From the NCBI GenBank assembly GCA_029204045.2, contig CM055066.1, forward strand, positions 17,866,484-17,930,483: a DNA stretch of 64,000 bases, written 5' to 3'. Source of the DNA: Tillandsia leiboldiana. Taxonomy: Eukaryota; Streptophyta; Magnoliopsida; Poales; Bromeliaceae. The translations under genes and the position numbers were made by a program. The number at the start of each line of letters is the position of its first letter. Positions within the stretch are counted from its first letter, which is position 1. The notes beneath the pieces are model-generated. The model was not told the origin of the DNA and searched no databases. It saw only the letters and a program-made list of their open reading frames with translations. This document shows, piece by piece, positions 22,309-34,488 of the stretch.

Positions 22309-22777
22309 TGTTAAGGAATTTGTTTTGGCATATTTCGTGAAAGTGTTGAGTCTTGAAGATTGAAGGTTAAGAAGTTTGGATTATATATCTCAATCTCAAG
22401 AAAGAAGAATTCAAAAGGATCAGGTACGTTTAACTAATTAATTTTGATGATCCGAATACTTCTTATAGTGTAGAAACAATTGGATGAATTTTTAATTGCA
22501 TAAAAATCAAAAAACTGGAAATACTACATGTTCAGGATCCGGATCGGGCACTACAGTCCGGACCCCGAACATAGGGTAGTTCATGCGCAATTCCAGTCCG
22601 GACCGTGGTATTTCAGTACGGACCCCGAACGATAATTCTGATGGAATTGCTTGGACAGTCCGGACCGTGGTATTTCAGTCCGGACCCCGAATGTTAATTC
22701 TGAAAGAATTGCATGAACAGTCCGGACCGTGGAAATTACAGTCCGGACCCCGAAGGTATGTTTTTCTGGAAAAAGTC
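22309..22777 (+). repeat. 3' LTR of copia B, left part
   Basis: TGTTAAGGAATTTG up to AAGTC, including the TCCGGA array (about 22540-22755). Split by element C; it continues at 34489. Confidence 0.93.
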
Positions 22778-23760
22778 TGTGGTGACCCGGATCTTTGCAG
22801 GGCTCCTACAGTGTGACCAGCAGCTTCTGGAAGCCTACGTGGCATGTCGGCGGTGTTCGCGCGCCAGTTTGGACACAAGAGATGGACTCGGGGCTTAAAA
22901 TGGATCTCGTAGGTAATCGGGGGACCCCATCGGATGTTTAGAACAGTTTACGCGAGGAGTGGATATCAAATTTAGGCTCGGCGCGGAATTCGGATTAAAA
23001 ATACCTTTCCGGGAGCCTCCGGCAAATTATAGGATTGGAATTTGGCAAAATGGACGCCGGATTTGGAATCAGCGCGCGAAATCGGTCAAGATGGGCTATT
23101 TACTTACTGTTTTTGAGCTTGCGGGTACTGTTCACGCCGGAACAGTGTTTCCGGCGATCGCCGGCGGCGGCGGGCAGTGCCGGCGGGCGGCGGCGCGGCC
23201 TCGGGCAGGCGGCAGGCGGCGGCACGCGGCGCGGGCAGGGCGCGGGCAGGCGCCCGGGCGCGCGGTCAGGTGCGCGGTCCACCGCAGGGGTCGTGCACCA
23301 GGGCGGTGCCACGTGGCGCTTTCCGGTTGGCCGGTTCAGCAGGCGCGGTCCACTGAATTTTGGTCCGGGTGCACGGTAGACCGGGTGGACACGTGGCGTG
23401 AGGTGGTTGGTTCGGTGTTGTGCTCCCGGTCCACACAACCTGTGGAGTCGTTGGCCGGGGCAGGTGCCGTACGCCCGGGGCAGGTGGCCGTACGGCCCGG
23501 GTCAGCCGCGACGTGCGCGGTCCACGGCGCGACGTGCGTGGTGCACGGGTTGCCGGGCCACGTGTCGCGTCGCCATTCGCGGGCGCAGGTGCACCGGGTG
23601 CAGTGGGGGCCCGGGGGAGTGTGGACTGGGCTGTGTGGTGGACCGGGCCGCACTGTGCGCGCCCGAAAGTTGTGGGCCGGGCCGCACTGTGCGCGCCCGG
23701 AAATTTCCGGGCACCCGAAATCCCGGACAGAATGGGAATATTCCCATTTGTTTCTCCAGC

Positions 23761-23772
23761 ACTATATATACC
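23761..23772 (+). promoter_or_regulatory. TATA box of the C 5' LTR
   Basis: ACTATATATACC about 200 bp after the last CACGTG box (23559-23564). The same arrangement is at 31331-31343 in the 3' LTR. Confidence 0.6.
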
Positions 23773-25269
23773 AACCCGAGCCCCCCTTCTTTGCTTTCTT
23801 TCTCTCAACCCTTTCACTTTCTGCCCGAGCCCCCTTAAGCTAAATTGTTCACCTCTTCACCCTTGATCTTCCTGCCAAGTTCTAGGATTTTTGGGGGCAC
23901 GAATCCCGAGGTTCCCCATTTTTCGGTGCGGCGCGACGTTGCATTCCTGGGTTCTTCTTCGGCGCAGCGACAGTGTTTTAGCTCCCCTGGGCTACCCCGA
24001 GCTCCTTTTTCTGTGATTCTTGCGCCGACAGACTCCTAAGAGGTAGGGCTTCATCTTTCGTATTGATCGCGCTTTTCCGTTGCGAGTTTTTGGCACGGAT
24101 CCCGAGGCAACACTGTGACCCTTTTTCTATTTGGCTTTGTGGGACAGCATCGAGGTGTTTTGGCCATATCTTTGCGCCCAAGCGTCAGCCGGAAACGAGC
24201 TTATACAACTTTTTCATCTACAGATCGCAAGGAACGCGCTCGTATTTTTATTGGATTTTTCTGAGATTTCATCAGAGGTGAGAATCACTGTTTCTCTGTG
24301 TACAGTGCTACAGTCTTTTGTGCTGAAATCTTTTGAGTGTACCACCTTGTCGAATTTATATCTTGGCTTACCGAACTCCGATTTGGGCGTGCAAGGTACC
24401 GTTTCGAAGCTATCGACGCAAGGATCGCTGTGATATTTTTATTGGAATTTTCTGGGCACTATCTGCAGGTGATAATTTAACAGTTCAGAATTCGAGGTTG
24501 TATGTGGTTTTAAGTGCTATATTTGGGAGCCTAGTGTAATTAGTGGACTTTGTATTGTGCCAGGAGTGTTACGGGTGTGCTGAACTTACTGGAGCAAGGG
24601 ATTAGAGTTATCTGGTGTTTTCAGCTGTTGGGCTTTGAACAGTCAGCTTTCAGGTGGGTGCCTTATTCCCGGAACCGGTGGACGGTTCTCTAAATTTTCA
24701 TATGCTAGCATTGCATGCAGGTGAATGGTACAATAGCTGGGATTGATCGGTAAGTTTAACAATGAGGATTTTATGGAAATTGCAAGTGAATTATTCACAG
24801 TATGACAATGGCATTAATCAAATAGTCATGTTGATGATTAGTGGAAGCTTATCTAAGGCAAGGATACCCTATATGATTAATTATCATGCCATATTAGCAC
24901 ATAACCTTTTATGAGGATGGTTTATGCATTGGGATAGGATTATGTAGTTATGTGCAGGTTCTACTCTGAGGAGCCATTATGGATTGAGAATTATGGACAG
25001 GTATGGTCATTGATAATTTTGGCATGAGGTTTATTTTCTTTATTCTTCTTGAGGACAAATGCATGCTTGTATGGACATATGTGTATGGACATATAGTTAG
25101 GCCATCTTTTACTGCTGCACTACATATTGGAATTTGACTTAGGAGAAACCATGATTGCTTTCTTTCTCCTTTTTATTTAGACTTTCGAGTCATGTTGCTC
25201 GGGTTCGAGCAGAGGTTTGGGATAGTGTAGCTGGGACCTTAGGGTCAGAGACAGGGTGTGCTTGATGTT

Positions 25270-25461
25270 GGATTGTGGGTTATTGCGGCAACCGCGGACA
25301 GTAGGCGGTTGACCGGATCTTGATTAATTTACCCAATTGTGGATTGTGGGTTATTGCGGCAACCGCGGACAGTAGGCGGTTGACCGGATCTTGATTAATT
25401 TACCCAATTGTGGGTTGTGGGTTATTGCGGTGACCGCGGACTTTGGGCGGTTGACCGGATG
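25270..25461 (+). repeat. 71-bp tandem repeat in the C 5' LTR
   Basis: Units start at 25270, 25341 and 25412 (GGATTGTGGGTTATTGCGG type). The third is partial and diverged (GTGACCGCGG). The same array begins at 32841 in the 3' LTR. Confidence 0.85.
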
Positions 25462-26369
25462 TTGACTATTGCATCAGATTGGGTATCAGATCTGTTCTAG
25501 TGCATGGTGGTTCCCACTTTTTGAGTACTATTGCATCAGATCGGGGTTTTGTTAGTGGACGGAGTTTCCCACTTTGATCATAGTCTTGATCCAGTCCTGC
25601 TATTATGAGACAGTGGTTACAGAGATACTCGATACAGTGATGCTTGATACAGTGATACTTTACTCGTGTGGGTCGCTCCCCTCGAGTGCCACTCCGGAGT
25701 AGGCTTTCCACGGTGTGAGCGCCGGGCACCAGGCAGGGTTCTTGAGTCCTGGGGACTCCTTGTGCTTCGGTGTTATGCGTAGGCTGGCATACCCGTCGCA
25801 GCAGAGCAGGCAGTACCAGTGATTGCTGGTCTATCGATTGGGTTTATTCAGGCAGATACTTTTTGTTACACTCGTGCCTGGGGGACCGAGTGGAGTCTAG
25901 TAGCTGTGTTTAGACCAGTGCTAGTATTGTTGGGAACCGTCGGGGTTTGACGGTGGTCCCGTGGTCGTTGTGAGTTCTTTGACCATTGTGTGAGAGGTTG
26001 AGCATCTTGAGTCTATCCGTTCTGAGAGAGAGAGCATGGATTATGACTATAGCCTGCATGAGCCACTACTCAATAGCGAGTTAGTCCGTTTGGACGCCCT
26101 ACGTAATTCCTGCCCGTCAGCGGGAGGTTGTTGTAGGTGGGCGCAGGTTTGACTGGACCCGATGTGGCAGTCAGCTCGATTGGGTCGATTGAGCACCTCG
26201 TGTGCGAGTGTTGCATATCTTCATCAGAGTTTCCCCATTTGAGCATTTGGATAGAGGCATGGTAGCTGTAGAGTGTTTCCAGCTTCTTCTTTCAGTTTTA
26301 CTGCATCGGTTATCTTTTGCCTCTAGTAGTCTTGGTGGGCAGATCGTCGGGCCTTGCGGCGATACCCAC

Positions 26370-26396
26370 TGAGAACTCCCTTTTGCGTAGTTCTCA
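26370..26396 (+). other. GAGAACT/AGTTCTC hairpin in the C LTR
   Basis: TGAGAACT pairs with AGTTCTCA across an 11-nt loop. The same element is at 33941-33967 (3' LTR), 17921-17948 (solo LTR, reversed) and 57671-57698 (G, with a 10-bp stem). Confidence 0.6.
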
Positions 26397-26912
26397 CGCC
26401 CGTTGGGGGTTTTCCCCCCTTTTGTCCTTTCTCCTCTTTGTTTTGCAGAGTCTTGGCGGGTGTTGCCGTTCTGTGGTTGCTGTGCGTGGTGAGGGAGTAG
26501 CGGGCTAGATCCAGACCCATCTTTGGAGAGTAGCGGTACCCCCCCTTTGGAGGAGATCTTCAGTTTAGTCGGTAGATTGGTATTTATTTCCTCTTTTGAG
26601 AGACTGATGTAGTGAGGATATGATGTATTGAGAGCTTGTACACTGATGTTTTATTTGAGATATCTCCCTGTTGAGCTATGAGTTTTGTACTCGAGGTTAA
26701 TGTATGATTATCATTTTTGGGAGATGGACCTTGTTGTTTTATCTTCAGTTGTACAGTGGTTGATTTTATTCTACAGCAGTTTTATCTTTTAGCTCTGATA
26801 TCTGTTAGCCGTAGTTCTTTTTGCAGGTAGGACGCTTCGCCTATGCGGGTTTGGCATAGGTGGCGGATCTGTTGGCGAGCCCGGGTCGCAGTTTCGACCC
26901 CGGGGCGTGACA

Positions 26913-26933
26913 GATTAGGTGGTATCAGAGCCT
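26913..26933 (+). other. Primer-binding site of C
   Basis: GATTAGG then TGGTATCAGAGCC (about 26920-26932), complementary to initiator tRNA-Met. Confidence 0.88.
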
Positions 26934-29900
26934 AGGTTGTAGGTCATGGTGGACTTAGAAACCCTAGGCTTGTGGTTGGACCCTAGGATGACTTCGTGAG
27001 AGTCGTGATTTGTAGCGAGAGTCCTGATTGAGTTTTGCACCTCTCCCGAGGGACGGGATGAGTGATTGGCATGTTTATTCTCCTAAGTAGTTATGTTGGC
27101 TGCAGACAACATAACGCTGTGGAACGGGTAAAATGCTCTAGACTTTCGCCGGATTGGGTCGAGCGTTGTGGTGTGCTGATTTGTGGTTTCGTCGTGGCGA
27201 GCGGTGTCTCCCCGACGCTGGGTTTGGGACCCTTGTGCATCCTGTCATGGCAGTTGAGCTTGAGCGGTTGGTTTTGGGCCGGATACTCGGATTGAGGTCA
27301 GAGAACTCCGGACCCAGATGACAGGATTGTCAGAGGCATACCAGTGGCAGAGTGAGCAGCTAGTTTGGTGACGTAGTTGTCAGAGCAGTGGGCAGCCCGA
27401 CTGTACTTTTCTTTTGAGACCACCAGGATGTAGTACCCTCAGCGGCAGGGATTTCTGTAGTGCCAATAGAGCGAGTGGCCCCCTCCGTGCCAATGTTTAG
27501 TGCCAAGGCACTGAGGTAGGGTGGATGGTTGACAGCAGAGGAGCTGTGGGGCATGTTTGATTTAGTGAGCCAGATTTGGCAGATGAACCACCCCGACTCG
27601 TAAGATTGAGCTTGGAGCCTTTGGAGGCAGAGTCGTGGTTGGGGGTGATGGAGTGATCAATTGAGAGCCTCCCTGTGCTAGAGAGCTTTTGCAGTTGTTG
27701 AACTGGTGCTCCAGGTTTCGAGGGACGAGGCACATAGGATAAGTGAGATTGGGAGTGGATTGCGCCAGGATACTCTTTAGTTTCTTTTCGGTCCCTCATG
27801 TTCGGGTTTTGGACTGTGGATGCCTCGTCGGAGTAGGCATTGTGTTGGAGCTGGACACTGCAGTTCCTTGGATGGGGATCTGCCGCTAGAGGCGAGTTCT
27901 GGAGGGAGGCGCTTGGCGCCAGGTGATGGAGGACAGATCGGCAGGCAGAGGCATTTTCGTTTTGCTTTCCTGGGTGGTGGATATCCTTGTGGATGGTTAA
28001 TGCAAAGCTTACCCAAGGGAATTCTACCCTTTGTGGTTTATAACTTGCTTATTTTGATTGTATCATATGGGATTGAGGGGTGAGCTTAGCAAGGATAAGT
28101 GTATAGGGAATTGCATGGATTAATGGTGTTTTGTCTTATGACGGTTGCAATGATGGACTTCTGAGATGTTGGGGATCGGGCGGACCCCGATGGCTGTATC
28201 AGTGTCTATATCAGAGTAGCGCAACGGTAGCGTGGTTTTGTTGTCTACGGAGGATCGTATCTGTTGCCTCAGCGTGAGCAGAGACAGAGGTCGTGCTCCC
28301 TTGTGATTGATGGGATATTTTCTGATGGACTAAGCGACAACCGCTTGCATCGTGTGGATGAGCTTGTGCCGCCTGGTTGGAGGGCGCCACGGCAGTGGAT
28401 CGGGTTGTTGCAGGTGTGATTTCATCACAGCAGTCGGAGTTAGTGCACCTCGCTTTCCGGCATGGACTAAAGGCAGAGTTATTACCACGTGCACTAGAGG
28501 TACAGAACATCATCGGTGTTATGCATGTGAAGGAGGCTTGTGGGTTTTGTTCAGTGTCGTTGAGACCATGAGTTATACCAGCAAACCTCTTGATATGGGT
28601 GGCTGTTCGATGTTTTGACCCAGTGCTTGGGTTTGGTTGGCACGGCACCACTGGATGGTTAAGTGCAGAGAGGGTGCTGATTGTGACTTTTGCGAGGCAG
28701 ACAAAGGAGGCTTGTTATGGGGAGATTGTTCGAGCACACAGGGTTTAGCGACTGTGTGAGAGGAGCTTATGGTGGCGCCGGGACCAAAGGATATTTCTAT
28801 TGCTGCGAAATCCCGGGTGTGAGTCCACTCGAGTTGATGATTATGCCGCCTGTTAGGGATTTTGATTGCGGTTGACGTGGTTCTGGAAACCGCGCCAACC
28901 TCAATAGCACCACTTGGATTATCGGTAAGAGCTGGGAGATTTGATCGCACCGGTGCAGGGATCTGTTGGATAGAGGGTCTGTTTGACCCAGTGCCACGTC
29001 GTTGATACACGACGGTGAGAGCCTTTGGGATTGGAGTCCAGGCAGGTCCAGGTATTATTTAGAACCTTTTGAAGGAGCTATATTCCGGCAGTTATTGTTT
29101 GATGCCTGCGCCAAGTTGGAATTTCAGCTGAGGGCATTGTCTAGTTGGTGTTCAGGACACGGTAGGGAAATATGAGTACAGTGAAGCCAATGGATTGACT
29201 AATGCCCTGTTGCCTCTAGATTGAGGAATTCTGTGTTTCAGTTGGGATTGAACGGTTTGATAGCGGCGTTCTCTTGGGATATTTTGGTTTTACCCCCTCC
29301 CTGAGTGGTTTAGAGCTTGTGCAGCATTTGTAGACGATGTGACAAGTCTGTGGGGATGAAGCTTTATGCCTAGTCGTTGTGGTACAAGTTTTAGCTTCGA
29401 GAGCATATCTTCCTGGACTACTTCTTCTAGCCGAAGGGGCGGCGGTGGAAATTCGGCCAAAGTGGATGCTATATAAGACTGGCCGAGATCGACGGTCATT
29501 GTTGGGGTGAGGAGTTTTTGGACCGGATAGTGCCAGCAGAACTTGATGACCGGGTGATGAGATTGGTACCAGCGCCGATTCTAACCTAGTCAGTGGTGGG
29601 AGATGGATTTGCGAGTTATTGTGATACCTCCCGTAGTGGCTGTAGAGCCACCATTGGATTTTGTGAGCATCCAGTATCACCCCGACAGAGCCACTGTGGT
29701 GGCGGATGCCTGGAGCAGAAGAGCTATTTGGGAGTCGAGTTTGACGGTTCCATAGCTGGCGCTGTGTGGGGCCATTCTGGTGTACAGAGTTCGAGTTTGT
29801 GTCCCAGAGGATCCCTTTTGATGAGAGGCTGCGGCTGAGCAATCCACTTAGGTGGTTGAGTTTTGAGGGCGACTGAGTGTGAACCCCTGCTTGTTAGGGC

Positions 29901-30349
29901 CCCTTTTCTGTGCAGGTGTTTGTGTGGTTGTGATTCGGGTCGCTTTGGTTGAGCTGGCTCTTGGTAGTGATTTCTGAGCGTGTTACTCAGGCTGTTTGTT
30001 CCTTTTCCCCCCGCCTTTTGTTGGAGTTTTTGAGGTTTTTCTGCGTCTCAGCTCTGGAGTGTCATGTTTTGGACCCCTCGCCCGTGTTTGACTCGTTCCT
30101 TTTGGGGTCTGTAAGAGTTTGGAGTACGAGGGACGCCGTTGCGAATTCTGACTCTTGAGGTGAGGGAATTGCGCAATCGGGCTATGCCGTACTGGTTGTT
30201 GCTGTTGTTGTTGCTGAGGAGTAATCACGGGGAGTGATAGGTGACTTGGGAGCTGGAGACGGCGGTGTTGAGTTTTGACCCCTGGTTTCTGGGACTCCTT
30301 GGGAGTTGCCTTAGTTTCGAGGACGAAACTTTCTTCTAGTGGGGGAGGA
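26934..30349 (+). pseudogene. Decayed internal region of C with pol remnants
   Basis: No ORF longer than short fragments in the sense direction. Traces matching G pol: an RNase H stretch at about 29570-29660 (GMGDGFASY-like, followed by SRSGC), an RNase H end at about 29660-29725 (VSIQYHP then VVADA, SRR), and the pol C-terminus at about 30040-30270 (SALRR-like, then VRELRNRA-like). The closing GAGGACGAAAC (about 30320) and the G-rich tract GGGGGAGGA (30341-30349) before the LTR are kept. gag, protease and RT are not recognisable. The cis sites survive and the protein does not. Confidence 0.8.
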
Positions 30350-33300
30350 TGTGGTGACCCGGATCTTTGCAGGGCTCCTACAGTGTGACCAGCAGCTTCT
30401 GGAAGCCTACGTGGCATGTCGGCGGTGTTCGCGCGCCAGTTTGGACACAAGAGATGGACTCGGGGCTTAAAATGGATCTCGTAGGTAATCGGGGGACCCC
30501 ATCGGATGTTTAGAACAGTTTACGCGAGGAGTGGATATCAAATTTAGGCTCGGCGCGGAATTCGGATTAAAAATACCTTTCCGGGAGCCTCCGGCAAAAT
30601 ATAGGATTGGAATTTGGCAAAATGGACGCCGGATTTGGAATCAGCGCGCGAAATCGGTCAAGATGGGCTATTTACTTACTGTTTTTGAGCTTGCGGGTAC
30701 TGTTCACGCCGGAACAGTGTTTCCGGCGATCGCCGGCGGCGGCCGGCGGCGGCGGGCAGTGCCGGCGGGCGGCGGCGCGGCCTCGGGCAGGCGGCAGGCG
30801 GCGGCACGCGGCGCGGGCAGGCGCCCGGGCGCGCGGTCAGGTGCGCGGTCCACCGCGGGGGTCGTGCACCAGGGCGGTGCCACGTGGCGCTTTCCGGTTG
30901 GCCGGTTCAGCAGGCGCGGTCCACTGAATTTTGGTCCGGGTGCACGGTTGACCGGGTGGACACGTGGCGTGAGGTGGTTGGTTCGGTGTTGTGTTCCCGG
31001 TCCACACAACCTGTGGAGTCGTTGGCCGGGGCAGGTGCCGTACGCCCGGGGCAGGTGGCCGTACGGCCCGGGTCAGCCGCGACGTGCGCGGTCCACGGCG
31101 CGACGTGCGTGGTGCACGGGTTGCCGGGCCACGTGTCGCGTCGCCATTCGCGGGCGCAGGTGCACCGGGTGCAGTGGGGGCCCGGGGGAGTGTGGACTGG
31201 GCTGTGTGGTGGACCGGGCCGCACTGTGCGCGCCCGAAAGTTGTGGGCCGGGCCGCACTGTGCGCGCCCGGAAATTTCCGGGCGCCCGAAATCCCGGACA
31301 GAATGGGAATTTTCCCATTTGTTTCTCCAGCACTATATATACCAACCCGAGCCCCCCTTCTTTGCTTTCTTTCTCTCAACCCTTTCACTTTCTGCCCGAG
31401 CCCCCTCAAGCTAAGTTGTTCACCTCTTCACCCTTGATCTTCCTGCCAAGTTATAGGATTTTTGGGGGCACGAATCCCGAGGTTCCCCATTTTTCGGTGC
31501 GGCGCGACGTTGCATTCCTGGGTTCTTCTTCGGCGCAGCGACAGTGTTTTAGCTCCCCTGGGCTACCCCGAGCTCCTTTTTCTGTGATTCTTGCGCCGAC
31601 AGACTCCTAAGAGGTAGGGCTTCATCTTTCGTATTGATCGCGCTTTTCCATTGCGAGTTTTTGGCACGGATCCCGAGGCAACACTGTGACCCTTTTTCTA
31701 TTTGGCTTTGTGGGACAGCATCGAGGTGTTTTGGCCATATCTTTGCGCCCAAGCGTCAGCCGGAAACGAGCTTATACAACTTTTTCATCTACAGATCGCA
31801 AGGAACGCGCTCGTATTTTTATTGGATTTTTCTGAGATTTCATCAGAGGTGAGAATCACTGTTTCTCTGTGTACAGTGCTACAGTCTTTTGTGCTGAAAT
31901 CTTTTGAGTGTACCACCTTGTCGAATTTATATCTTGGCTTACCGAACTCCGATTTGGGCGTGCAAGGTACCGTTTCGAAGCTATCAATGCAAGGATCGCT
32001 GTGATATTTTTATTGGAATTTTCTGGGCACTATCTGCAGGTGATAATTTAATAGTTCAGAATTCGAGGTTGTATGTGGTTTTAAGTGCTATATTTGGGAG
32101 CCTAGTGTAATTAGTGGACTTTGTATTGTGCCAGGAGTGTTACGGGTGTGCTGAACTTACTGGAGCAAGGGATTAGAGTTATCTGGTGTTTTCAGCTGTT
32201 GGGCTTTGAACAGTCAGCTTTCAGGTGGGTGCCTTATTCCCGGAACCGGTGGACGGTTCTCTAAATTTTCATATGCTAGCATTGCATGCAGGTGAATGGT
32301 ACAATAGCTGGGATTGATCGGTAAGTTTAACAATGAGGATTTTATGGAAATTGCAAGTGAATTATTCACAGTATGACAATGGCATTAATCAAATAGTCAT
32401 GTTGATGATTAGTGGAAGCTTATCTAAGGCAAGGATACCCTATATGATTAATTATCATGCCATATTAGCACATAACCTTTTATGAGGATGGTTTATGCAT
32501 TGGGATAGGATTATGTAGTTATGTGCAGGTTCTACTCTGAGGAGCCATTATGGATTGAGAATTATGGACAGGTATGGTCATTGATAATTTTGGCATGAGG
32601 TTTATTTTCTTTATTCTTCTTGAGGACAAATGCATGCTTGTATGGACATATGTGTATGGACATATAGTTAGGCCATCTTTTACTGCTGCACTACATATTG
32701 GAATTTGACTTAGGAGAAACCATGATTGCTTTCTTTCTCCTTTTTATTTAGACTTTCGAGTCATGTTGCTCGGGTTCGAGCAGAGGTTTGGGATAGTGTA
32801 GCTGGGACCTTAGGGTCAGAGACAGGGTGTGCTTGATGTTGGATTGTGGGTTATTGCGGCAACCGCGGACAGTAGGCGGTTGACCGGATCTTGATTAATT
32901 TACCCAATTGTGGATTGTGGGTTATTGCGGCAACCGCGGACAGTAGGCGGTTGACCGGATCTTGATTAATTTACCCAATTGTGGGTTGTGGGTTATTGCG
33001 GTGACCGCGGACTTTGGGCGGTTGACCGGATGTTGACTATTGCATCAGATTGGGTATCAGATCTGTTCTAGTGGATGGTGGTTCCCACTTTTTGAGTACT
33101 ATTGCATCAGATCGGGGTTTTGTTAGTGGACGGAGTTTCCCACTTTGATCATAGTCTTGATCCAGTCCTGCTATTATGAGACAGTGGTTACAGAGATACT
33201 CGATACAGTGATGCTTGATACAGTGATACTTTACTCGTGTGGGTCGCTCCCCTCGAGTGCCACTCCGGAGTAGGCTTTCCACGGTGTGAGCGCCGGGCAC

Positions 33301-34483
33301 CAGGCAGGGTTCTTGAGTCCTGGGGACTCCTTGTGCTTCGGTGTTATGCGTAGGCTGGCATACCCGTCGCAGCAGAGCAGGCAGTACCAGTGATTGCTGG
33401 TCTATCGATTGGGTTTATTCAGGCAGATACTTTTTGTTACACTCGTGCCTGGGGGACCGAGTGGAGTCTAGTAGCTGTGTTTAGACCAGTGCTAGTATTG
33501 TTGGGAACCGTCGGGGTTTGACGGTGGTCCCGTGGTCGTTGTGAGTTCTTTGACCATTGTGTGAGAGCTTGAGCATCTTGAGTCTATCCGTTCTGAGAGA
33601 GAGAGCATGGATTATGACTATAGCCTGCATGAGCCACTACTCAATAGCGAGTTAGTCCGTTTGGACGCCCTACGTAATTCCTGCCCGTCAGCGGGAGGTG
33701 GTTGTAGGTGGGCGCAGGTTTGACTGGACCCGATGTGGCAGTCAGCTCGATTGGGTCGATTGAGCACCTCGTGTGCGAGTGTTGCATATCTTCATCAGAG
33801 TTTCCCCATTTGAGCATTTGGATAGAGGCATGGTAGCTGTAGAGTGTTTACAGCTTCTTCTTTCAGTTTTACTGCATCGGTTATCTTTTGCCTCTAGTAG
33901 TCTTGGTGGGCAGATCGTCGGGCCTTGCGGCGATACCCACTGAGAACTCCCTTTTGCGTAGTTCTCACGCCCGTTGGGGGTTTTCCCCCCTTTTGTCCTT
34001 TCTCCTCTTTGTTTTGCAGAGTCTTGGCGGGTGTTGCCGTTCTGTGGTTGTTGTGCGTGGTGAGGGAGTAGCGGGCTAGATCCAGACCCATCTTTGGAGA
34101 GTAGCGGTACCCCCCCTTTGGAGGAGATCTTCAGTTTAGTCGGTAGATTGGTATTTATTTCCTCTTTTGAGAGACTGATGTAGTGAGGATATGATGTATT
34201 GAGAGCTTGTACACTGATGTTTTATTTGAGATATCTCCCTGTTGAGCTATGAGTTTTGTACTCGAGGTTAATGTATGATTATCATTTTTGGGAGATGGAC
34301 CTTGTTGTTTTATCTTCAGTTGTACAGTGGTTGATTTTATTCTACAGCAGTTTTATCTTTTAGCTCTGATATCTGTTAGCCGTAGTTCTTTTTGCAGGTA
34401 GGACGCTTCGCCTATGCGGGTTTGGCATAGGTGGCGGATCTGTTGGCGAGCCCGGGTCGCAGTTTCGACCCCGGGGCGTGACA
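30350..34483 (+). repeat. 3' LTR of C (4134 bp)
   Basis: TGTGGTGACCCGGATC to GGGCGTGACA. It is almost identical to the 5' LTR, with an extra GGCGGCC unit near 30740, a shorter GCGGGCAGG stretch near 30810, and scattered substitutions. Confidence 0.93.
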
Positions 34484-34488
34484 AAGTC

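Larger units (their letters stand above)
22778..26912 (+). repeat. 5' LTR of C (4135 bp)
   Basis: TGTGGTGACCCGGATC to CCCCGGGGCGTGACA. Parts: GC-rich U3 (about 23140-23720) with CACGTG boxes at 23310, 23390 and 23559; TATA box ACTATATATACC at 23761-23772; a 71-bp tandem repeat (25270-25461); a GAGAACT/AGTTCTC hairpin (26370-26396) followed by a GGGGGTTTTCCCCC hairpin. Its last 300 bp resemble the end of the G LTR, which ties C to that Tekay group. Long apparent ORFs in U3 appear on both strands and are composition artefacts. Confidence 0.93.
22778..34483 (+). mobile_element. Element C: giant-LTR, non-autonomous Tekay-type gypsy element (LARD-like)
   Basis: Flanked by AAGTC at 22773-22777 and 34484-34488. 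LTRs of 4135 and 4134 bp surround a 3437-bp internal region with PBS, polypurine tract and only decayed pol traces. The LTRs differ by roughly 20 substitutions plus small indels in the GC-rich part, counted by eye. Such young LTRs around a dead interior imply movement by proteins from another element. LTRs of about 4.4 kb around about 3.5 kb of non-coding DNA are the hallmark of LARDs described in Triticeae. Confidence 0.93.

Noticed and set aside
22959..23843. Apparent 294-codon ORF (and a 359-codon one at 30531-31610) in the C LTRs
   Set aside because: They lie in U3 across CACGTG boxes and TATA, differ in frame between the two nearly identical LTRs, and have long rivals on the other strand; GC-rich composition explains them.
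23978..24539. Short ORFs repeated in both C LTRs (72-100 codons)
   Set aside because: They occur at the same place in leader sequence of both LTRs, but the solo LTR does not keep them all and no domain is recognisable.
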